The notes beneath the pieces were generated by a model. The model was not told where the DNA came from, did no database searches, and worked only from the letters and a program-made list of their open reading frames with translations. A program made the position numbers and the translations under genes. This document shows positions 26,233 through 34,826 of a stretch of 64,000 bases of DNA, piece by piece (position 1 is the stretch's first letter; each line of letters opens with the position of its first letter). Source of the stretch: Streptomyces chartreusis (lineage in GTDB: Bacteria > Actinomycetota > Actinomycetes > Streptomycetales > Streptomycetaceae); the NCBI RefSeq assembly GCF_008704715.1, contig NZ_CP023689.1:186001-250000 (forward strand). Reading direction: 5' to 3'.

Positions 26233-27432
26233 TCAAGAGCCCGACAGCCGCCGTGTCACGACGGTGCTGAGGGTGCGTATGCCGTGCGTCGAGGCCGGGT
26301 CGATACCGGTGAGTTCAGCGACCCGGCGCAGGCGGTAGTCCAGGGTGCGCGGGTGGACGTTGAGGGCCGCCGCTGCCGCGCCGCGGTTCATGTCGTGGCG
26401 GTAGTAGGCATCGAGCGTGGTCACTAGGTCCGGGCCCGGTTCGAGGTTCCGGGCCACCGTGTGGAGCCAGGCGTCGATGAACGGCACGTCGGCGACCGCG
26501 AGTTCGACGAACACGTCCGCCACGGTGTACGGCCGTAATCGGCGGGAGGGCTTCCCCAGCGGGGCCGACTTGCTGATCCGGCGGGCACGTTCGAGGGCGG
26601 CAGGGAGTTCGTCGAGGGGTGCGGTGGCGGTGCCGGCAGCGCAAGGGCGGCCGATCGCCTCGGCGAAGTCACCGACGAGGTCCGCTACGGCTTCGGGTGC
26701 GGAGGGCAGCCGTAGGGCCTCGTCGGCACAGGGAACGACGGCGATCAGCTCACCGCCCCTCGTGCCGTTCTCCGGGTACCAGACGGCGGGCACCCGGTGT
26801 GTCTTCACGAGCGCCTCGATCTCGACGTCGAGATCACGGTCGCCCAGGGGACGGTCCGGTACGCGGATCACCGTGACGGCGCAGAATTCGGGGAGTTGAA
26901 GGTCGAGCGCCTCGGCGAGGTCCGCGGCCATGGGGTCGCCGGTGAGCAGTGACCTGGCGAGCAGGGCGACCTGCTCGACGTAGGGCAGACGGCGGCGCAG
27001 CACTGTCACGAATCCCTGTCGGTAGGCGACGATTCCGCGGTCGCCCTGCGGGGCGAACCAGGTCATCACCTGCATGAGTTCCTCGACTTCGCCGCCGCGC
27101 AGGTTCTCGGCCGCCTCGTGGATGTCGCGCAGCATGAGCGTGGTGTGCAGCTGGAGTACCTGTTGTCGTGAATCCGAGGACATTCCGGCATCGGCCCGTA
27201 CCTCGCCGATGGCGGCGATGTAGCAGAGGTCGTCGTCGGTCAGTTCGCTGTTGTCCGGAGACAGTTCGATCGTGCGGCGCCGCAGCCACACCGAGTATTC
27301 CATCGTCTCGGCCTTGGCCCGGGGCTTCGTTTCCCACGACCGGAACTCCGGAATCTCGCGCAGATACGTCTCGACCTCCCGGCAGGCGTTGGTCGGCGCC
27401 TGCCGGGCCAGTTCGGCGAAGAGGCTCCCCAT
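26233..27432 (-). CDS. PucR-family transcriptional regulator (TTA codon)
   Basis: 399 residues. An N-terminal sensory region of about 160 residues is followed by a GGDEF-like/PucR central part (about 170-290) and a C-terminal PucR helix-turn-helix: LVTTLDAYYRHDMNRGAAAAALNVHPRTLDYRLRRVAELTGID (in two parts, about 345-390). Such regulators control purine, amine or other catabolic genes. Leu299 is a TTA codon (26536-26538), suggesting bldA control. The ATG at 27432 gives the usual MGSLFAELARQ beginning, but its ribosome binding site is weak; an ATG 63 bp earlier is an alternative. It is 220 bp upstream of the GyrB-like gene on the same strand. Confidence 0.82.
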   Translation of the reverse strand: MGSLFAELARQAPTNACREVETYLREIPEFRSWETKPRAKAETMEYSVWLRRRTIELSPDNSELTDDDLCYIAAIGEVRADAGMSSDSRQQVLQLHTTLMLRDIHEAAENLRGGEVEELMQVMTWFAPQGDRGIVAYRQGFVTVLRRRLPYVEQVALLARSLLTGDPMAADLAEALDLQLPEFCAVTVIRVPDRPLGDRDLDVEIEALVKTHRVPAVWYPENGTRGGELIAVVPCADEALRLPSAPEAVADLVGDFAEAIGRPCAAGTATAPLDELPAALERARRISKSAPLGKPSRRLRPYTVADVFVELAVADVPFIDAWLHTVARNLEPGPDLVTTLDAYYRHDMNRGAAAAALNVHPRTLDYRLRRVAELTGIDPASTHGIRTLSTVVTRRLSGS

Positions 27433-27625
27433 GGGCGGGAGCCTGCCATCGCAGGTGAGCGGGTCGACAGACGAAATCCGGACTCGATTTATCACTTCGC
27501 GTGAATCGACACTCTTTGCGCCACCCGAGTATTTGTCATGATGCGCAAAGTTCTCGGATCAAGACGGTGTTGTACCCAGATCCGGTTGTGGAGCTGCGGT
27601 GAAGGCGGCTAAATAGGAGTCACCA

Positions 27626-27712
27626 ATGCGCCGAAATTCGCATTCGCAGAGATCCTCATCGCGTGTGCAATTTCCTTCGATGGCATTCGATCGAACGGGA
27701 GGGGAACACTGA
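27626..27712 (+). CDS. 28-codon leader peptide coupled to the DUF4394 gene
   Basis: An ATG at 27626 preceded by AGGAG at six bases opens a 28-codon frame that ends with TGA at 27710-27712, sharing one base with the downstream start (TGATG). The peptide is Ser/Arg-rich (MRRNSHSQRSSSR at its start) and has no signal peptide. The region is less GC-rich than the neighbourhood. The GGGAGGGG ribosome binding site of the downstream gene lies inside the last codons, so leader translation would affect its access. The sORF and coupling are seen directly; a regulatory role is inferred. Confidence 0.55.
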   Translation: MRRNSHSQRSSSRVQFPSMAFDRTGGEH

Positions 27713-28584
27713 TGAAAGCAGGAATCAGAAAGAGACTCGCGGCGGCGGCCGCGGTCCTGTCCGTCTCCGCGGCACTGCTGGTGAGCGCACCCGGCAACGG
27801 TTCGGCAGCCTCCGCCACACCCAGCCTGCGTGCCTTCGGGATCACCGGCGACGGCACCCTGATGGCCACCTTCACCACCGACCGGCCGAACGTGCTCGAC
27901 TGGGTCAGGGTCGTCACCGGCCTCAGCGGCGACACCAAGCTCCTCGCCCTCGACCACCGCGTCCAGAACGGCCTACTGTACGGCCTCGGCGACAAGGGCG
28001 GCATCTACACGATCAAGACGCCGCCGCAGACCTCCGACGTGGTGGTCACCAAGGTCTCCCAGCTCCAAGTCGCTCTGTACGGAACCAACTTCGGCTTCGA
28101 CTTCAACCCGGCGGCCGACCGGATCCGGGTCGTCAGCGACAACGGGCAGAACCTGCGGCACAACCTCAATGACCACACCACGGTCGAGGACACCACCCTG
28201 ACCACCCCGCCGCTGACCGGGCCGACGCGGGGCGTCACGGCGTCCGGCTACACGAACAACGACCTCGTCGCGTCGACCGGAACGCTCCTGTACGGCATCG
28301 ACACGACCACGGACAACCTCGTCCTCCAGGCGCCGGCCAACAACGGCACACTGACGACGGTCGGATCCCTCGGCTTCGACGCTCAGCCCAACGCGGGCCT
28401 GGACATCTTCAGCTACCTGACCAACGGCAAGACGACGTCGGTCGCCGCGTTCGCCTCGCTCACCCCGTACGGCGCGAGCAGCCCGACGCTGTACAGCATC
28501 AACCTCGTCACCGGTGAACCGACCCCGATTCTCCAATTCCCGCTCAACATCACGTCTTTGGCGATCACCCTCACCGGAAGCTGA
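27712..28584 (+). CDS. Secreted DUF4394 domain protein
   Basis: 290 residues. A signal peptide (basic start, then LAAAAAVLSVSAALLVSAPGNGSA) is followed by a DUF4394 propeller-like domain: FGITGDGTLMATFTTDRP, YGTNFGFDFNPAADRIRVVSDNGQNLRHN and SYTNNDL-like repeats, ending with LYSINLVTGEPTPI. DUF4394 occurs in extracellular bacterial proteins of unknown function. The ATG overlaps the stop of a 28-codon leader frame and has GGGAGGGG upstream. It ends in a strong hairpin, so it is probably transcribed with the leader only. Confidence 0.85.
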   Translation: MKAGIRKRLAAAAAVLSVSAALLVSAPGNGSAASATPSLRAFGITGDGTLMATFTTDRPNVLDWVRVVTGLSGDTKLLALDHRVQNGLLYGLGDKGGIYTIKTPPQTSDVVVTKVSQLQVALYGTNFGFDFNPAADRIRVVSDNGQNLRHNLNDHTTVEDTTLTTPPLTGPTRGVTASGYTNNDLVASTGTLLYGIDTTTDNLVLQAPANNGTLTTVGSLGFDAQPNAGLDIFSYLTNGKTTSVAAFASLTPYGASSPTLYSINLVTGEPTPILQFPLNITSLAITLTGS

Positions 28585-28605
28585 CCCTCACGGACTCGCG
28601 CAGCA

Positions 28606-28640
28606 GCGGCCCGCCGGACATCCGATGCCCGGCGGGCCGC
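28606..28640 (+). terminator. Strong hairpin terminator of the DUF4394 gene
   Basis: GCGGCCCGCCGG (28606-28617) pairs perfectly with CCGGCGGGCCGC (28629-28640) over an 11-nt loop, 22 bases after the stop codon. The GC-only 12-bp stem is typical of Streptomyces terminators. Confidence 0.7.
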
Positions 28641-28860
28641 ACGTCGTCGTTCTCCTGAACGGCTTCAGGGCCCGCGGGTGCCGCTCGGCCAGGCCATGGC
28701 TCCCCCACGGGGCATTCGATCCCTCCCCGCCGTGCGCTCGGGAAATGAACTGATATGAATGCATCGCGTGCAGTACAGGACCGCGTGCATCACGGCGGTG
28801 TAGGTCGCCCGCAGCCACGGTGTACCGCCCCTGCGGTCCGAGCAGCGCCCGGAGAGGTTC

Positions 28861-30540
28861 ATGAGACGTCTGGATCCCACCGATCCGCCGGCCATCGGCG
28901 GCTACCCCCTGTTGGCGAGACTGGGCGCCGGCGGCATGGGGCAGGTGTTCCTCTCCCGCACGGCATCGGGTCGTCCACTGGCGCTCAAGACCGTGCGCAC
29001 CGAGTTCGGCCTGGACCCCGGGTTCGAGCAGCGGTTCGCCCGCGAGATCGCCAGCAGCGACCAGGTGCGCTCGCCGTGGACGGTGTCGGTCGTCGACTTC
29101 AGCCCGGCCGGGCAGCGGCCGCAATGGCTGGCCACGGAGTACGTGGCCGCCCCCTCCCTCGCCGACTGGGTGGCGTCCGACGGCCCGCTGCCCGAGGCCG
29201 CCGTCCGGGCGCTCGCGGTGGAACTCGCCGAGGGGCTGCGGGACGTGCACCGGGCGGGGCTCGCGCATCGGGACGTGAAGCCGTCCAACGTGCTGCTCGC
29301 CCGCCGCCGTCCGCTCCTCATCGACTTCGGAATCGCCCGAGCCGCGGACGACACCCGCCACACGAGCACCGGCGGCGTCATCGGCTCCCCCGGTTACATG
29401 GCGCCCGAGCAGGTCACCGGCGGGATATCGGCCGAGCCCGGCGACATCTTCGCGCTGGGCGCGGTCCTGGTGTACGCCGCCACGGGGAGCGGGCCCTTCC
29501 TCCACCCGGGTGAGGATCCGTCCGCCGCGCAACTGCTCTATCGCATCGCGCACGAGAAGCCCGTGCTCGACGGCGTTCCGGAGGCACTCGCGCCGCTGCT
29601 GGCGGCTTGCCTGGAGAAGTCACCGGAAGCCCGTCCCACCGCGGGGGCGCTGCTGGAGAGGCTTGAGGCGGGGCACGGCATATGGGCCTCGGCGCGGCCG
29701 GCGCGTCTGGAGGCGGACATCGCCGTACGGGAAGCCGAGTTGGCGGAGCTGCTGGAGCGCTCGGCGCCGCTCCAGTCTGAGCCACCATCAGCGCCGAGCC
29801 CGGCACCGGAGAGTGGGTTCGGGCCGGCGGCCGGATCTGGGCCGGCGGCTGGGTTCGGTCCTCCGACCGCGTACGGCTCGCCGATCGCGTACGGTCCTCC
29901 TCCCGCCCTGGCGCCGGGTCCCGTCCCCGGCTCTGTGCCCCTCGCCACGTCCGGGGCCGGTTCCGCGACCGGCTGGCCATCGGCGCGCGTATGGGCTGCC
30001 GCCGTGGTCGCGGGCGCCGTGATAGCCGGGGCGGTCGTAGCGGCGCTGGCATGGTCCGACGGCACGAAAGACGAGGCGGACGGGAACGGTCGTACCTCAC
30101 CGCCCGCCTCGACGTCTCCCTCCCCCACCGCTGCCGGGAATGCCCTGCCCGGGACCTGGGTGGGCACTTGGAAGGGAACCGGCCCCGGGAGCCCCGCCGG
30201 CGACGGAATCGTCAACGCGCGCACGTCCAAGGTGACCGTGACCGTCACCCTTCACGCCGCGGACCGGGGCGAGATCGTGGGCAGGCAGGTCAGTCACGTG
30301 ACCGAGGACGGCACGGGCCGGGACCTCGGGTGCACCGAGACGCTGAGTCTGCGTGAGACACACGGAACTTCCATGGTCTTCGAGGCGGTCTCGAGCGCGC
30401 CAACGGACCCTTCCGCAGGCGTGGTGTGCGTACGAGGCAACCTCTACACCTTGGCGAAGACCGGCGCCGACACCTTGACGCTGGGCAACGAGGGCAGCCA
30501 GACGAACGGATCGCCCTCCCGGCTGACCCGCTCCTCCTGA
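28861..30540 (+). CDS. Transmembrane serine/threonine protein kinase (PknB-type)
   Basis: 559 residues. The kinase domain (about 12-265) has LGAGGMGQVFLS (glycine loop), ALKTVR with the catalytic Lys, HRDVKPSNVLL, IDFGIAR and GSPGYMAPEQ. A Pro/Ala/Gly-rich linker (about 295-370) leads to one transmembrane helix (about 377-398) and an extracellular domain of about 150 residues whose core reads LPGTWVGTWKGTGPGSPAG and DLGCTETLSL. Such kinases sense wall or small-molecule signals outside and phosphorylate proteins inside. The extracellular domain is not PASTA and I do not name its ligand. Likely monocistronic. Confidence 0.9.
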   Translation: MRRLDPTDPPAIGGYPLLARLGAGGMGQVFLSRTASGRPLALKTVRTEFGLDPGFEQRFAREIASSDQVRSPWTVSVVDFSPAGQRPQWLATEYVAAPSLADWVASDGPLPEAAVRALAVELAEGLRDVHRAGLAHRDVKPSNVLLARRRPLLIDFGIARAADDTRHTSTGGVIGSPGYMAPEQVTGGISAEPGDIFALGAVLVYAATGSGPFLHPGEDPSAAQLLYRIAHEKPVLDGVPEALAPLLAACLEKSPEARPTAGALLERLEAGHGIWASARPARLEADIAVREAELAELLERSAPLQSEPPSAPSPAPESGFGPAAGSGPAAGFGPPTAYGSPIAYGPPPALAPGPVPGSVPLATSGAGSATGWPSARVWAAAVVAGAVIAGAVVAALAWSDGTKDEADGNGRTSPPASTSPSPTAAGNALPGTWVGTWKGTGPGSPAGDGIVNARTSKVTVTVTLHAADRGEIVGRQVSHVTEDGTGRDLGCTETLSLRETHGTSMVFEAVSSAPTDPSAGVVCVRGNLYTLAKTGADTLTLGNEGSQTNGSPSRLTRSS

Positions 30541-30595
30541 CATCTGCGCTCAGCCGCAGGTACGTCACAGCCGCCGGATGGCGTGGTGGGTCCCG

Positions 30596-31405
30596 TCAGG
30601 TCTCGCTGCGGACGACGGTCACCGAGCAGTGTGCGTGGTGCAGCAGGGCCTGACTCACCGAGCCCAGGAGCAGCCCGGCGAAGCCGCCGCGCCCCCTGGC
30701 TCCGACGACCATGAGCTGGGCACTCCTGCTCGCCTCGATCAGCGTCTCGCGAGGTTCGCCGCTCAGCACCTGCTGTCTGACCACCACGTCCGGATACTTC
30801 TCCGCGTGCCCGGCCAGGGCCTGGGCCAGCAGCCGCTCGGCGCTCTCGACACCCGTGCCGGCCGGGGCGTAGTCCGGCAGCCATGCGTGTACGGCAAGAA
30901 TCTCCGCTTTGCGCAACGCCGCTTCGGCGAAAGCGAACTCCACCGCTCTCTCGCCCTTGGGCGAGCCGTCGACAGCCACTACGACAGGCCCCGCGTCGGC
31001 CGACTCCCCGCGAATCACCATCACCGGACATCTGGTGTGGGCGGCCAGTGACACAGCCGTCGAGCCCAGAAGCATCTCGACGACACCGCCGGCTCCCCGT
31101 GCACCGACGACGACCAGGTCCGCGGCTCGCGACTCGGCGCCGAGCACGGCCACCGCGCTGCCCGGCACGACCGCCTCGGTGACCTCCGCCTCGGGCGCCA
31201 CGGCACGGGCGTGATCCGCCGCCTCACGAACCAGATCATCGAGCGGTGCCGGATCCGGATGCGAGTACATCGGCCTGCCCGACCGGCTGAAGGCATGCAC
31301 CACGCGTAGTCCCGCGCCACGCCACCGTGCCTCCCGGGCGGCCGCCTCCACCGCGGCCTGGCACGACGACGAGCCGTCCACCCCAACGACGACGAGCTTC
31401 CCCAC
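30596..31405 (-). CDS. Tandem universal stress protein (two USP domains)
   Basis: 269 residues made of two USP domains of about 135 residues. The first runs from GKLVVVGVDGSSSCQAAVEAA to VVGARGAGGVVEMLLGSTAVSLAAHTRCPVMVI, the second from VVVAVDGSPKGERAVEFAF to VVGARGRGGFAGLLLGSVSQALLHHAHCSVTVVR. Both end in the ATP-binding G-x2-G-x9-G(S/T) motif, so nucleotide binding is expected. Tandem USPs are common in actinobacteria under redox, hypoxia or dormancy control. The start is a GTG with GGAGGAGG four bases before it, preferred to an upstream ATG that has none. Confidence 0.88.
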   Translation of the reverse strand: MGKLVVVGVDGSSSCQAAVEAAAREARWRGAGLRVVHAFSRSGRPMYSHPDPAPLDDLVREAADHARAVAPEAEVTEAVVPGSAVAVLGAESRAADLVVVGARGAGGVVEMLLGSTAVSLAAHTRCPVMVIRGESADAGPVVVAVDGSPKGERAVEFAFAEAALRKAEILAVHAWLPDYAPAGTGVESAERLLAQALAGHAEKYPDVVVRQQVLSGEPRETLIEASRSAQLMVVGARGRGGFAGLLLGSVSQALLHHAHCSVTVVRSET

Positions 31406-31643
31406 CGGACCTCCTCCATCACCGGAACCCAACCCTCACGCCGGTCCCAGCCTCACCCCGGCGACACGTTGCTGCCACTTGGCCATTCCCCCACGTGCTG
31501 ATCCGCCGCAGGTCAGCCGGTGTATCGCTGTCCGGTCGGTCGCAGCGAGGCGGCCCTGGTCCGGCACCCCGGGCACTGGGACCCACCGCGCGGGCAGCCG
31601 TAAATTCGTTTGCCGTTGTCCCCGGTGAACGCTGCACTGTGCC

Positions 31644-31668
31644 CGGACACCACAAGTCGTGGTGCCGG
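31644..31668 (+). promoter_or_regulatory. Hairpin in the presumed 5' leader of the Eis-like gene
   Basis: CCGG-A-CACCAC is followed after AAGTC by GTGGTGCCGG, giving a 10-bp stem with one bulged A. It ends nine bases before the GAGGAGG ribosome binding site, so it could affect translation, or simply be an upstream hairpin. Confidence 0.3.
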
Positions 31669-31692
31669 TACGTCGAGGAGGCAGCAGCGGCA

Positions 31693-32925
31693 ATGGAGAT
31701 TCGTTCCACGACCGACGAGGACCGTGACGTCTTCGTCGATACGGTCCATGCCGCGTTCGGGCGCTTTGCGGAAACCCCGATCGAGGGCGGTGGGCTGTGG
31801 TGGTCGGCGCTCGAGTTCGACCGCTGTCTGCTCGCCCTGGCGGCGGACGGTCGGCCCGTCGGAACCGCTGCCGCGCACTCCTTCGAACTCACCCTGCCCG
31901 GTGGGAGGCTCGTTCCGGCCGCCGGGGTGACCGCCGTCGGCGTCCTGCCGTCCCATCGGCGCCAGGGCGTGCTCAGCGCGATGATGCGGCATCAGCTCGC
32001 TGAGCTGCGGGCCCGCGGCGAGATCCTGTCCGTGCTGTTGGCCTCCGAGGCTCCGATCTACGGCCGGTTCGGCTACGGACCGGCGACCTACACGGCGCGG
32101 CTGACGGTGCCGCGCCACCAGGCCGCCCTCGCCGTCCCCCGGGCTCGCCAGGCGTCCGACGCGGCGGTGAGCGGCTCGGACGACGGCTCGGTCGAGGTGC
32201 TGCGGCGCGCCGAGTGCGGCGAGACTCTGGAAGCGGTCTACGACCGGTACCGCCGTGCCCAGCCAGGCGCACTGTCCCGACCGCATCGCTGGTGGGCCCT
32301 GCGGGCGGGCCAGCCCCCGATATCGCCGGCGCCGCGCTATGTCGCCGTTCACCGCGACGCCCACGGCGTCCCGGACGGGTACGCCAGCTACTCGATCGGC
32401 GAGGGCAACGCCTTGACGGTCGACGAGACCATCGCCGCCGACGACGCCGGCTTCGCGGCCCTGGCACGGTTCGCGCTCGGTCATGACCTGGTCTCCCGGG
32501 TCGTGTTCAAGCACGTCCCGGCCGAGCACCCGCTTCGTTGGCAGCTCGCGGACTTCCGCGCCGGCGAGGTGAGCGGCGACACCGACTGGCTCTGGGTGCG
32601 GCTGCTGGACGTCCCGCGTGCCCTGACCGCGCGCGGATGGTTCACGGACGGCGAGCTCGTCCTCGACGTCGAGGATCCGTTCCTCGGCGAGCGGAACCGC
32701 TACCTGTTGATGGTCCGGGACGGAAAGGCGGACTGCGTCCCGACGGACCGAGAGCCCGACCTGTCCCTCGACATGCGCGACCTGGGCTCGATCTACCTCG
32801 GTGGCACCGCCCCGAGCACGCTCGTGCGCGCCGGACACATCCAGGCCCACCGTCCTGACGGCGCCACCCTCGCGGACACCTTCTTCCGCGCCGAGCGGTC
32901 CCCACATTGCCTGCACTGGTTCTGA
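31693..32925 (+). CDS. Eis-like GNAT N-acetyltransferase
   Basis: 410 residues. The Eis layout is complete: an N-terminal GNAT domain (VTAVGVLPSHRRQGVLSAMMRHQLAELRARGE with the acetyl-CoA pyrophosphate loop RRQGVLSA), a second GNAT-like middle part, and a C-terminal SCP2-like domain with VEDPFLGERNRYLL. The protein ends in Trp-Phe; in Eis the terminal carboxylate of Phe is the catalytic base. Eis enzymes acetylate amines on aminoglycosides, peptides or protein lysines. The ATG has GAGGAGG nine bases upstream. A 10-bp stem with a 5-nt loop lies just upstream. Confidence 0.85.
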   Translation: MEIRSTTDEDRDVFVDTVHAAFGRFAETPIEGGGLWWSALEFDRCLLALAADGRPVGTAAAHSFELTLPGGRLVPAAGVTAVGVLPSHRRQGVLSAMMRHQLAELRARGEILSVLLASEAPIYGRFGYGPATYTARLTVPRHQAALAVPRARQASDAAVSGSDDGSVEVLRRAECGETLEAVYDRYRRAQPGALSRPHRWWALRAGQPPISPAPRYVAVHRDAHGVPDGYASYSIGEGNALTVDETIAADDAGFAALARFALGHDLVSRVVFKHVPAEHPLRWQLADFRAGEVSGDTDWLWVRLLDVPRALTARGWFTDGELVLDVEDPFLGERNRYLLMVRDGKADCVPTDREPDLSLDMRDLGSIYLGGTAPSTLVRAGHIQAHRPDGATLADTFFRAERSPHCLHWF

Positions 32926-32965
32926 CCGCCGCGCTCAGCACCGTGATCACGTGGGCTCGCGGCGG
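32926..32965 (+). terminator. Hairpin terminator of the Eis-like gene
   Basis: CCGCCGCG directly follows the stop codon and pairs with CGCGGCGG at 32958-32965. The loop contains a second small palindrome, CGTGATCACG (32942-32951). Confidence 0.55.
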
Positions 32966-33012
32966 ATCGTCTCCGTGAAGGCGTTGTCAGTGGCTTCTGC
33001 CAACATGCGCGC

Positions 33013-33624
33013 ATGGCCTCAACTGACGACCTGATGCCCCTCCCTGACGACCAGTCGCGTTCCCATCTTCTTGATCTGGTCGGTGCCATCGAGCCGTGGG
33101 ACGAGCTGGAGCGCACGCATCTGGACACCGCCACTCGGTGGATCGCCGGCGGAGCCCCGATCTACCGGGTGCGCAAGCCTGATGTTCCGGCCATGCATTT
33201 GGTGAGCTACTTCGTCGTCCTCGACGGAACGCACGGCCGGCTGCTGCTCGTCGCCCACCGCAAGGCGGGTCTGTGGCTGCCGGCCGGAGGACACGTCGAG
33301 CCCGATGAGGATCCATGGGCCGCCGTGGTCCGCGAATGCCAGGAGGAGCTGGGCATCGAGGCCGTGGCGTCGCCGATCGCCGGTGAGCGCCCCTTCTTCC
33401 TCACGGTCACCCGAACCCGGGGGCATGGCACGCACACCGACGTCTCGCTCTGGTACGTCATCGACGCCGACGCCCGCGCCATCACCTCGTACGACCGACG
33501 CGAGTTCGATGCAATCCGGTGGATGACCGACGACCAGGTCCTCGACGAGTCGGCCGAGGTGCTCGACCCCCACATGCACCGCTTCACTCACAAGCTGCGG
33601 CACGCGCGAGCCAAGGCGCAGTAG
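33013..33624 (+). CDS. NUDIX hydrolase
   Basis: 203 residues. The NUDIX box is intact: GGHVEPDEDPWAAVVRECQEELGIE, matching G-x5-E-x7-REUxEExGU in two adjacent segments. A helical N-terminal part (about 1-50) comes before it. NUDIX enzymes hydrolyse nucleoside diphosphate-linked substrates such as oxidised nucleotides, ADP-ribose or NAD. The substrate cannot be told from sequence. The gene lies 87 bp after the acetyltransferase and ends at a bidirectional hairpin shared with gap. Confidence 0.88.
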   Translation: MASTDDLMPLPDDQSRSHLLDLVGAIEPWDELERTHLDTATRWIAGGAPIYRVRKPDVPAMHLVSYFVVLDGTHGRLLLVAHRKAGLWLPAGGHVEPDEDPWAAVVRECQEELGIEAVASPIAGERPFFLTVTRTRGHGTHTDVSLWYVIDADARAITSYDRREFDAIRWMTDDQVLDESAEVLDPHMHRFTHKLRHARAKAQ

Positions 33625-33641
33625 GGGTAGCCCGCGTGCCA

Positions 33642-33679
33642 GGGCGCTCTGGTTGTCCGACCGGTCAACCAGAGCGCCC
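33642..33679. terminator. Bidirectional terminator between NUDIX gene and gap
   Basis: GGGCGCTCTGGTTG (33642-33655) and CAACCAGAGCGCCC (33666-33679) pair perfectly over a 10-nt loop. The genes on both sides converge here. Confidence 0.75.
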
Positions 33680-33719
33680 AAAGGAAGGAGCCGGGGCGGG
33701 GTACCGCCCCCACGCCCGA

Positions 33720-34718
33720 TCAGCGGGTGGCGAGGAACTCCAGCGTGTCGATCACCCGGTTCGAGAAGCCCCACTCGTTGTCGTACCACGCGACCACCTT
33801 GACGTGGCGGCCGTCGACGCGGGTGAGGGCCGAGTCGAAGATCGACGAGGCGGGATTGCCCACGATGTCGGAGGAGACCAGCGGGTCGTCCGAGTACTCG
33901 AGGACACCGGCGAGCGGCCCCTCCGCCGCGGCGCGGTATGCCGCCAGCACGTCGTCGAGCGTCACGTCACGGGCGACGGTCGTGTTGAGTTCGACGATCG
34001 AGCCCACCGGCACCGGTACGCGGATCGAGTCGCCGGACAGCTTGCCGTCGAGGTTGGGCAGCACCAGGCCGATCGCCTTGGCGGCGCCGGTCGTGGTCGG
34101 CACGATGTTGACGCCGGCGGCCCGGGCGCGACGGGCGTCGCGGTGCGGACCGTCCTGGAGGTTCTGCTCCTGCGTGTAGGCGTGCACCGTCGTCATGAAG
34201 CCGTGCTCGATGCCGGCGAGGTCGTCGAGGACCTTGGCCAGCGGCGCGAGGGCGTTGGTGGTGCAGGAGGCGTTCGAGACGATCGTGTGCAGGTCCGCGT
34301 CGTAGGCGTCGGTGTTGACCCCGAAGGCGAGCGTGACGTCGGCGCCGTCGGAGGGCGCGCTGACGAGTACCTTCTTCGCGCCCGCGTCGAGGTGGGCGCG
34401 GGCGGCCTTCGCCGAGGTGAAGCGGCCCGTGGCTTCGAGGACGATGTCGACGCCGAGTTCGGCCCACGGCAGCTGCGCCGGCTCACGCTCGGCCAGGACC
34501 TTGATGCGCCGGCCATCGACGACGAGGGTGTCCCCGTCAACGGTCACCGGGCGCCCGAGGCGGCCTGCCGTGCTGTCGTAGGCGAGCAGCCGGGCGAGCG
34601 TGTCGGGCTCCGTGAGGTCGTTTACGGCGACGATCTCCAGGGCGCTGTCGCGTTCGAGCAGTGCGCGCAGCACGTTGCGTCCGATGCGGCCGAATCCGTT
34701 GATGGCGATGCGAGTCAT
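33720..34718 (-). CDS. gap: Type I glyceraldehyde-3-phosphate dehydrogenase
   Basis: 332 residues, full length. TRIAINGFGRIGRNVLRALLE begins the NAD domain; SNASCTTNALAPLAKVLDD carries the catalytic Cys, and WYDNEWGFSNRVIDTL ends the catalytic domain. It oxidises glyceraldehyde 3-phosphate to 1,3-bisphosphoglycerate. It is not next to pgk or tpi, so this is probably a second GAPDH rather than the main glycolytic one. A GlxA-type regulator lies 108 bp upstream on the same strand, with a perfect palindrome between them, suggesting local control. Confidence 0.93.
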   Translation of the reverse strand: MTRIAINGFGRIGRNVLRALLERDSALEIVAVNDLTEPDTLARLLAYDSTAGRLGRPVTVDGDTLVVDGRRIKVLAEREPAQLPWAELGVDIVLEATGRFTSAKAARAHLDAGAKKVLVSAPSDGADVTLAFGVNTDAYDADLHTIVSNASCTTNALAPLAKVLDDLAGIEHGFMTTVHAYTQEQNLQDGPHRDARRARAAGVNIVPTTTGAAKAIGLVLPNLDGKLSGDSIRVPVPVGSIVELNTTVARDVTLDDVLAAYRAAAEGPLAGVLEYSDDPLVSSDIVGNPASSIFDSALTRVDGRHVKVVAWYDNEWGFSNRVIDTLEFLATR

Positions 34719-34774
34719 GTGTGGTGTCCCTTCCCTTCACCACCAGGTTCGTCCGCGGCGGACGCCGCTGACAG

Positions 34775-34788
34775 TGGCGACATCGCCA
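34775..34788 (-). promoter_or_regulatory. Palindrome between GlxA-type regulator and gap
   Basis: TGGCGA-CA-TCGCCA is a perfect palindrome about 57 bp upstream of the gap start. TGGCGA agrees with the first six positions of the AdpA-type consensus TGGCSNGWWY, and AdpA has the same DJ-1/AraC layout as the neighbouring regulator. Binding is inferred. Confidence 0.4.
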
Positions 34789-34826
34789 TGGTTCAAAAGG
34801 ATCCCGCCACAGGGGGCCGGAAGGGG

